A DNA stretch of 10,206 bases from positions 1 through 10,206 of the forward strand of contig JAUYEO010000110.1 of assembly GCA_030689795.1 (NCBI GenBank), read 5' to 3'. The translations under genes were made by a program, and so were the position numbers. This DNA is from Desulfobacterales bacterium. Its GTDB lineage: Bacteria > Desulfobacterota > Desulfobacteria > Desulfobacterales > RPRI01. This document shows, in pieces, positions 6,690 to 10,206 of the stretch. The notes under the pieces are model-generated. The model was not told where the DNA came from and did not search any database. It saw only the letters and a program-made list of their open reading frames with translations. The first letter of the stretch is position 1. Every line of letters begins with the position of its first letter.

Positions 6690-7045
6690 AAAAGGGTTCG
6701 AGGGGTCAAGGGTTCAAGGGAAAGATCGTGGATCGTGAATCGAAAAGTGAAGACTCGCCACTAAGACACAAAGACACAAAGTAATAAAAAGCAGAATATC
6801 GAATATCGGACATTGAATATCGAATGGTGAATAGGAAGAGCAAGGGGCAAAGGGGCAGAGGCACGAAGGCACAAAGTAATAAAAAGCAGAACATCGAACT
6901 TTGAACGTCGAACATCGAATGGTGAATTGAGAAAGGGTTCGAGGAGTCGAGGGTTCAAGGGTTCCCTCCATAGTGATTGGCGGGCCTTCGGCAGTGGCAG
7001 GAAACCAGAAACCAGAAACCATAAACCAGAGACCAGAAATCCGTG
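6690..7045. repeat. Intergenic modular repeat tract D (convergent)
   Basis: The 367-bp gap between the converging cyclase and radical SAM genes is filled by plus-orientation phrases. They are GGGTTCGAGGGGTCAAGGGT (about 6694-6713) with TTCAAGGG, GATCGTGGATCGTGAATCGAA (6725-6745), and CCACTAAGACACAAAGACAC (about 6758-6777) with AAAGTAATAAAAAGCAGAA. A GAATATCGAATATCGGACAT (about 6794-6813) phrase follows, with CGAATGGTGAAT, then GCAAGGGGCAAAGGGGCAGA (about 6839-6858) and a second AAAGTAATAAAAAGCAGAA. After these come GAACATCGAACTTTGAACGT (6887-6906), a second GGTTCGAGGAGTCGAGGGTTC, the hairpin at 6964-6984 and GAAACCAGAAACCAGAAACC (about 7001-7020). The AAGTAATAAAAAGCAGAAYATCGAA junction occurs twice (about 6778 and 6874), a true longer direct repeat. 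No terminator of standard form was seen. Confidence 0.85.
6964..6984. repeat. 21-nt hairpin element, copy 2
   Basis: CCCTCCA (6964-6970 region), a 7-nt loop TAGTGAT and TGGCGGG (6978-6984) form a stem with one mismatch. The flanks also match copy 1: GGTTCC before it and CCTKCGG after it occur at both 5582-5611 and 6962-6991. Confidence 0.6.
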
Positions 7046-7047
7046 AT

Positions 7048-8757
7048 CTACGAACAAACCCCGCATTTGCCGCATGAATTCATGGGGCAGGGGCGTGATC
7101 CCTTTTGGAGCAATGCCTTTTGATATTCTTTAATCAGGAAAGATTTGTTAATTCCATGATCTATGAAGTCCCAGGGCAATAATTCGTCAAAGAGCCTTTC
7201 CCTGTGAATATAAAAGGCAGGATCAAGGGGTGAAGACTTTAATGTCTTTGCCCAGTTGCCCCTGTTCGCGTTCGCAAGCGACAGGATGCCTGATACCCTG
7301 CGGTCTCCTCTTGAAATAAGAGCCTGAACATAACTTCTTTTAAGCGGTTCGGAATCGGTACGAATATTTGCTTCCTTTCCGAGCCCTTCTTTTATACGCG
7401 TTATTTTCTCTTTTAACGACATCAGACTTTCCATGGGAACCCACTGGAATGGTGTAAAGGGTTTGGGGACAAAGGGGTTGATGCTTACCGTGATTTGTCC
7501 GATCCGTTTTTTTATCCTGCTTGCCGCAAGAAAACGTTTTTTTATTTTCCTGCAAAGGGTTACTATCTCTTCAACATCATCCATGGTTTCAGTAGGAAGG
7601 CCCGTCATGAAATAAAGTTTAATATTTGGAATTCCGCCTTCGACTATTGTTTCTGTTGCGGCCAGGATCTGATCCTCGGTTATTCCCTTGTTTATAACTT
7701 CACGTATTCGCTGTGAGCCGCCGTCCGGAGCGATTGTCGCGGTTTTGACCCCGCTCTTTTTGAGCGCAGAAACAAGCTCTGCGGAAAGCGCATCCGCTCT
7801 TAAGGAACTGAAAGATATTTTAGCTCCTTTTTTCTGAGCAATACCACAAAGCTCTGTAATTCCAGGAAGATCAGAAACAGCAGCCCCTACAAAGCCTATC
7901 TTGTCTGTTAAGCCGGTTCCCTTCTCAATACATTTTTCCAGGCAGGAAACGGTTCTGAATCTCGGAGGCCTGTAAATGAAACCTGCGCTGCAGAACCTGC
8001 AGCCATGAGGGCATCCCCTCGACACTTCGATTAAAAAAGTCCGGTCAAAGGCGGTATGTCGGGATAGAATGCCGCTGCATGTGTGTATAGTCGAAATATC
8101 TTTTAAATAAACACGATTTATTTTTTCAGGCAGGCCGGGAGAGACAGGATGAAATGAAGCAAGAGTTCCGCCTTTGTTGTACGATGCTTCATAAAATGCC
8201 GGAACATATATGCCCGGCAGATTTCTTGCGATTTTCAATAAAATATTTTTTTTCCCGGCTCCCGGTTCATATAGCTCAAAGAAACGCTCTATCATCCCTT
8301 CCGCTTCACCAAGGAAGAAGCAGTCGATGAATTCTGAAACAGGTTCCGGGTTTATGAAACAGGCAACTCCCCCCGCCATGACAAGAGGATGGGGGATTCC
8401 TCTGTCAATGGCTTTCAGGGGGAGCCCTGCTCTTTCGAGGATTGAAAGAATGTTTGCAAAATCGTTTTCAAAAGAGACGGAAAAAGCAATTATATCAAAA
8501 TCGGCAAGCCGTCTCGATGATTCTATTGTTTGTACGGGGCTTGCGTCGGTTTCAGGCAGAAAAGCCCTTTCACATAGAACAGAATCAAGCCCGTTTAAAA
8601 GATTATATACAGCCTGAAAACCGAGATTTGACATCCCGATTTGATAGATATTCGGATAGACCAGGGCTACCCTGACATGTCCTTTCCATTGTTTCCGGAC
8701 GGCGCCTGTCTCGGAATCCGAAAAAAGCTTTGTTTTTCTGTTTTCTTTCCATGACAT
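7048..8757 (-). CDS. Radical SAM protein, TIGR03960/YgiQ-like, with C-terminal Cys cluster
   Basis: The 569-residue protein has a B12-binding-like N-terminal region (about 28-165: VRVALVYPNIYQIGMSNLG, LADFDIIAFSVSFEND, PLVMAGGVACFINPEP) without the DxHxxG cobalamin motif. A radical SAM core follows, with CPHGCRFC (C249, C253, C256) that should bind a 4Fe-4S cluster and cleave S-adenosylmethionine. The sequence PDGGSQRIREVINKG (344-358) and the LYFMTGLPTET segment (381-391) belong to the core barrel. The tail ends CPMNSCGKCGVCS, with four cysteines (C557, C562, C565, C568) that could hold another metal cluster. The substrate is unknown; the resemblance to TIGR03960 proteins is clear by eye. 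The start ATG 8755-8757 has only GGTGA at 12 nt as a possible ribosome site. It lies 116 bp downstream of ftsZ on the same strand. The stop lies right at the edge of the repeat tract. Confidence 0.88.
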   Translation of the reverse strand: MSWKENRKTKLFSDSETGAVRKQWKGHVRVALVYPNIYQIGMSNLGFQAVYNLLNGLDSVLCERAFLPETDASPVQTIESSRRLADFDIIAFSVSFENDFANILSILERAGLPLKAIDRGIPHPLVMAGGVACFINPEPVSEFIDCFFLGEAEGMIERFFELYEPGAGKKNILLKIARNLPGIYVPAFYEASYNKGGTLASFHPVSPGLPEKINRVYLKDISTIHTCSGILSRHTAFDRTFLIEVSRGCPHGCRFCSAGFIYRPPRFRTVSCLEKCIEKGTGLTDKIGFVGAAVSDLPGITELCGIAQKKGAKISFSSLRADALSAELVSALKKSGVKTATIAPDGGSQRIREVINKGITEDQILAATETIVEGGIPNIKLYFMTGLPTETMDDVEEIVTLCRKIKKRFLAASRIKKRIGQITVSINPFVPKPFTPFQWVPMESLMSLKEKITRIKEGLGKEANIRTDSEPLKRSYVQALISRGDRRVSGILSLANANRGNWAKTLKSSPLDPAFYIHRERLFDELLPWDFIDHGINKSFLIKEYQKALLQKGSRPCPMNSCGKCGVCS

Positions 8758-8792
8758 TGTTTGATCATTTCACCGGGCATAAAAAAGTGTTA

Positions 8793-8868
8793 AGTTAGGC
8801 TATTAGACTGTAGCCTGTTAGGCTGTAGGCTAATAGTCTATAGCCTAATAGCCTACAGTCTTCCGTTT
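8793..8868. repeat. AGGCTGTAG-type repeat tract with inverted repeats
   Basis: Between ftsZ and the radical SAM gene, 76 bp consist of interleaved AGGCTRTAG, CTAATAG and GACTGTAGCC words on both strands. CTGTAGGCTA (8823-8832) and TAGCCTACAG (8849-8858) form a perfect 10-bp inverted repeat with a 16-nt loop. GACTGTAG (8806-8813) and CTACAGTC (8853-8860) form an alternative 8-bp pairing. Mutually exclusive hairpins are possible. No T-run follows in either direction, so terminator function is unproven. The same words recur at about 4545-4610 and 10115-10185. Confidence 0.7.
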
Positions 8869-8873
8869 CTCGC

Positions 8874-10058
8874 CTAATCAGCTTTTTTCCTTAAAAAAGT
8901 CGGGACATCAAGATCACTGTTGTCTATGACCAATCCCTTATAACCTCTGTAGGTTGCGCCTCCCGATTCGCCGACAGCCTGTTGACGACGTATGAAAGTG
9001 GGTTCATCATAAAATTTGGCGTTTTTCACATCTTCAATCGTCATGCTCCTCACTTTTCCCCTGAGGGCGAATTTATCCTCTTTTTCCGATTTGATTTCCT
9101 CATTTGGCTGACCAATTCCGGTTGCTATAACCGTTACCCTCAAATCATTCCCGAGGCTGTCATCTATTGCTGTTCCCCATATTATGTCGGCGTCTTCGCC
9201 TACTTCCTTGTAAATCCTGTCGGAGGCTTCGGTCATTTCTTCCATTGTGAGGTTGCTGCTGCATGTTATGTTCATCAAAACGCCTTTGGCTCCTGCGATG
9301 GAAATGTCTTCCAGCAGCGGATGGGATATTGCGCGTTCGGCCGCTTCAACCGCCCTGTTTTCCCCGGTTCCTATTCCAATGCCCATTATTGCCATGCCGG
9401 CCTTCGACATTGTTGTTTTTACATCGGCAAAATCGAGGTTGACAAGACCAGGCATCATGATCAGGTCCGTAATTCCCTTGACCGAATGGAGAAGAACTTC
9501 ATCCGCTTTTAAGAACATTTCCAGCGCTTTTGCATCTTTTGAAGCAAGGCCTCTCAGCCTGTCATTGGGGATTGTTATCACAGTGTCAGCATGCTTCTTG
9601 AGTTCACTGATTCCATCTTCAGCCTGCTTCATGCGCTTTTTCCCTTCAAAGGAAAACGGTTTTGTGACGACGGCAACTGTGAGCGCTCCTATATCCTTGC
9701 ATATCTTGGCTATGACAGGAGCAGCTCCGGTTCCGGTTCCGCCGCCGAAACCTGCGGTAATGAAAACCATATGACTCCCTTCAAGGGCTTTTCTGATTGT
9801 CTCTTCGTTCTCAAGCGCGGCTTCGCGCCCGATTTGAGGGATAGCTCCCGCTCCAAGCCCCTTGGTTAGTTTCTCCCCGAGCTGAATCCTGACCGAAGCC
9901 ATCGATTTTTCAAGAGCCTGGGAATCGGTGTTGGCAGCGATGAACTTTACGCCGACCAGGTTGGAGGCGATCATGTTGTTGATTGCGTTTCCTCCCGCGC
10001 CTCCCACACCAATAACCTTGATTTTTGCCGAATTTTCATTTTCTACGATGCTGAACAT
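8874..10058 (-). CDS. ftsZ: Cell division GTPase FtsZ
   Basis: The 394-residue protein is a complete FtsZ, the tubulin-like GTPase that forms the cytoplasmic division ring. Visible signatures are KVIGVGGAGGNAINNM (14-29), the tubulin signature GGGTGTG (105-111), the NDRL motif (165-168) and the T7 loop NLDFADVK (207-214), which includes the catalytic D209 and D212. A variable linker follows (about 317-378), then a conserved C-terminal peptide DLDVPTFLRKKAD, which binds FtsA/ZipA-type partners. The start at ATG 10056-10058 is well supported by a strong ribosome site directly upstream. In most bacteria ftsA precedes it; that side is outside the window. The next gene downstream is the radical SAM gene, so the usual envA/lpxC neighbour is absent on that side. 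Confidence 0.98.
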   Translation of the reverse strand: MFSIVENENSAKIKVIGVGGAGGNAINNMIASNLVGVKFIAANTDSQALEKSMASVRIQLGEKLTKGLGAGAIPQIGREAALENEETIRKALEGSHMVFITAGFGGGTGTGAAPVIAKICKDIGALTVAVVTKPFSFEGKKRMKQAEDGISELKKHADTVITIPNDRLRGLASKDAKALEMFLKADEVLLHSVKGITDLIMMPGLVNLDFADVKTTMSKAGMAIMGIGIGTGENRAVEAAERAISHPLLEDISIAGAKGVLMNITCSSNLTMEEMTEASDRIYKEVGEDADIIWGTAIDDSLGNDLRVTVIATGIGQPNEEIKSEKEDKFALRGKVRSMTIEDVKNAKFYDEPTFIRRQQAVGESGGATYRGYKGLVIDNSDLDVPTFLRKKAD

Positions 10059-10060
10059 AT

Positions 10061-10070
10061 TCCACCCCCC
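10061..10070 (-). promoter_or_regulatory. Strong ribosome binding site of ftsZ
   Basis: On the minus strand GGGGGGTGGA ends 2 nt before the ATG; the GGGGG core is at about 7 nt. It is one of only two clear Shine-Dalgarno sites in the window and fixes the ftsZ start. Confidence 0.7.
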
Positions 10071-10114
10071 ATGAAATAATTGTTTTGGACTCCGGTCCCG
10101 GTTATAAAGTATTA

Positions 10115-10206
10115 AATGTTAGATTAGGCTGTAGACTTTTAGGCTGTCCGCCAAACAGTGTGGCGGATTAGCTAACAGCCTCACGCCTTTTCACTTTGTG
10201 CCTTTG
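10115..10206. repeat. Intergenic modular repeat tract E
   Basis: Upstream of ftsZ the sequence is again modular: TTAGATTAGGCTGTAGACTT (about 10120-10139) with TTAGGCTGTCCGCC, the hairpin at 10147-10167, TTAGCTAACAGCCTCACGCC, and at the window edge CACTTTGTGCCTTTG. On the minus strand the last reads CAAAGGCACAAAGTG, the same GGCACAAAG phrase seen at 4520-4535 and 6868-6880. The right boundary lies beyond the window. Confidence 0.75.
10147..10167. repeat. 21-nt hairpin element, copy 3
   Basis: TCCGCCA (10147-10153), loop AACAGTG and TGGCGGA (10161-10167) form a perfect 7-bp stem, identical in stem sequence and loop length to the element at 5584-5604 although 4.5 kb apart and with a different loop sequence. 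It interrupts an AGGCTGT/ACAGCCT phrase: AGGCTG at 10141-10146 and CAGCCT at about 10176-10181 flank it as an outer inverted pair. Confidence 0.75.

Noticed and set aside
4413..7045. CRISPR array
   Set aside because: The repeats are degenerate, differ in length and order, and have no unique equal-length spacers; there are no cas genes.
6681..7047. Rho-independent terminators in the convergent gap
   Set aside because: The only hairpin (6964-6984) has no following T-run on either strand.
6706..7075. Overlapping minus-strand ORFs of 69-104 codons with products rich in FDV, LCAF and VSGLWF words
   Set aside because: They are translations of the intergenic repeat phrases in several frames, with no family resemblance or ribosome site.
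8982..9774. Plus-strand ORFs of about 175 codons opposite ftsZ
   Set aside because: They are antisense to a complete, highly conserved ftsZ.
10071..10140. ftsZ promoter
   Set aside because: AT-rich words such as TTTATAAC occur, but no -35/-10 pair with acceptable spacing could be supported.

Overview
The window looks like a chromosomal segment from a Gram-negative anaerobe, most likely a Desulfobacterota (deltaproteobacterial) species. I infer this from the FtsZ type, the radical SAM family, a secreted caspase-like/Ig/DUF1566 protein, a GxxExxY gene and intergenic repeats of a style I associate with that group. No rRNA, tRNA or species marker is present, so the assignment is tentative.

Layout. 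The left edge (about 1-130) holds a probable dispersed repeat with a 10-bp hairpin stem that runs into the 3' end of a GxxExxY gene (117-461, minus). A signalling island follows. Leftward genes are a large exported pseudo-caspase (1494-4178), a PP2C phosphatase (486-1292) and then the GxxExxY gene. Rightward genes are a second PP2C phosphatase (4653-5441) and a class III nucleotide cyclase fused to an FHA domain (5781-6680). The two arms diverge from a shared region at 4179-4400 that carries a near-perfect sigma70 promoter for the leftward arm. A convergent repeat tract (6681-7047) separates the island from a second leftward block: ftsZ (8874-10058) followed by a YgiQ-like radical SAM protein (7048-8757).

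How the genes may work together. The two PP2C enzymes and the phosphothreonine-binding FHA module imply Ser/Thr phosphorylation. The partner Hanks-type kinase is not in the window. The cyclase adds a cyclic-nucleotide output. The exported pseudo-caspase has lost its catalytic cysteine but kept the histidine, so it may be a binding or sensor protein rather than a protease. This functional link is inference from gene order.

The most unusual feature is the intergenic DNA. Almost every gap of more than 100 bp is assembled from the same small set of degenerate phrases: a GAACATCGAA phrase, an AAACCAGAGACC phrase, a GGGGCAAAGGGGCAGAGGCAC phrase, a GGTTCAAGGGGTC phrase, an AGGCTGTAGGCTAATAG phrase, and a 21-nt TCCGCCA-N7-TGGCGGA hairpin. 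They are mostly oriented with their purine-rich strand in the direction of transcription of the flanking gene. They abut or even supply start codons, and they are not explained by any ordinary feature type.
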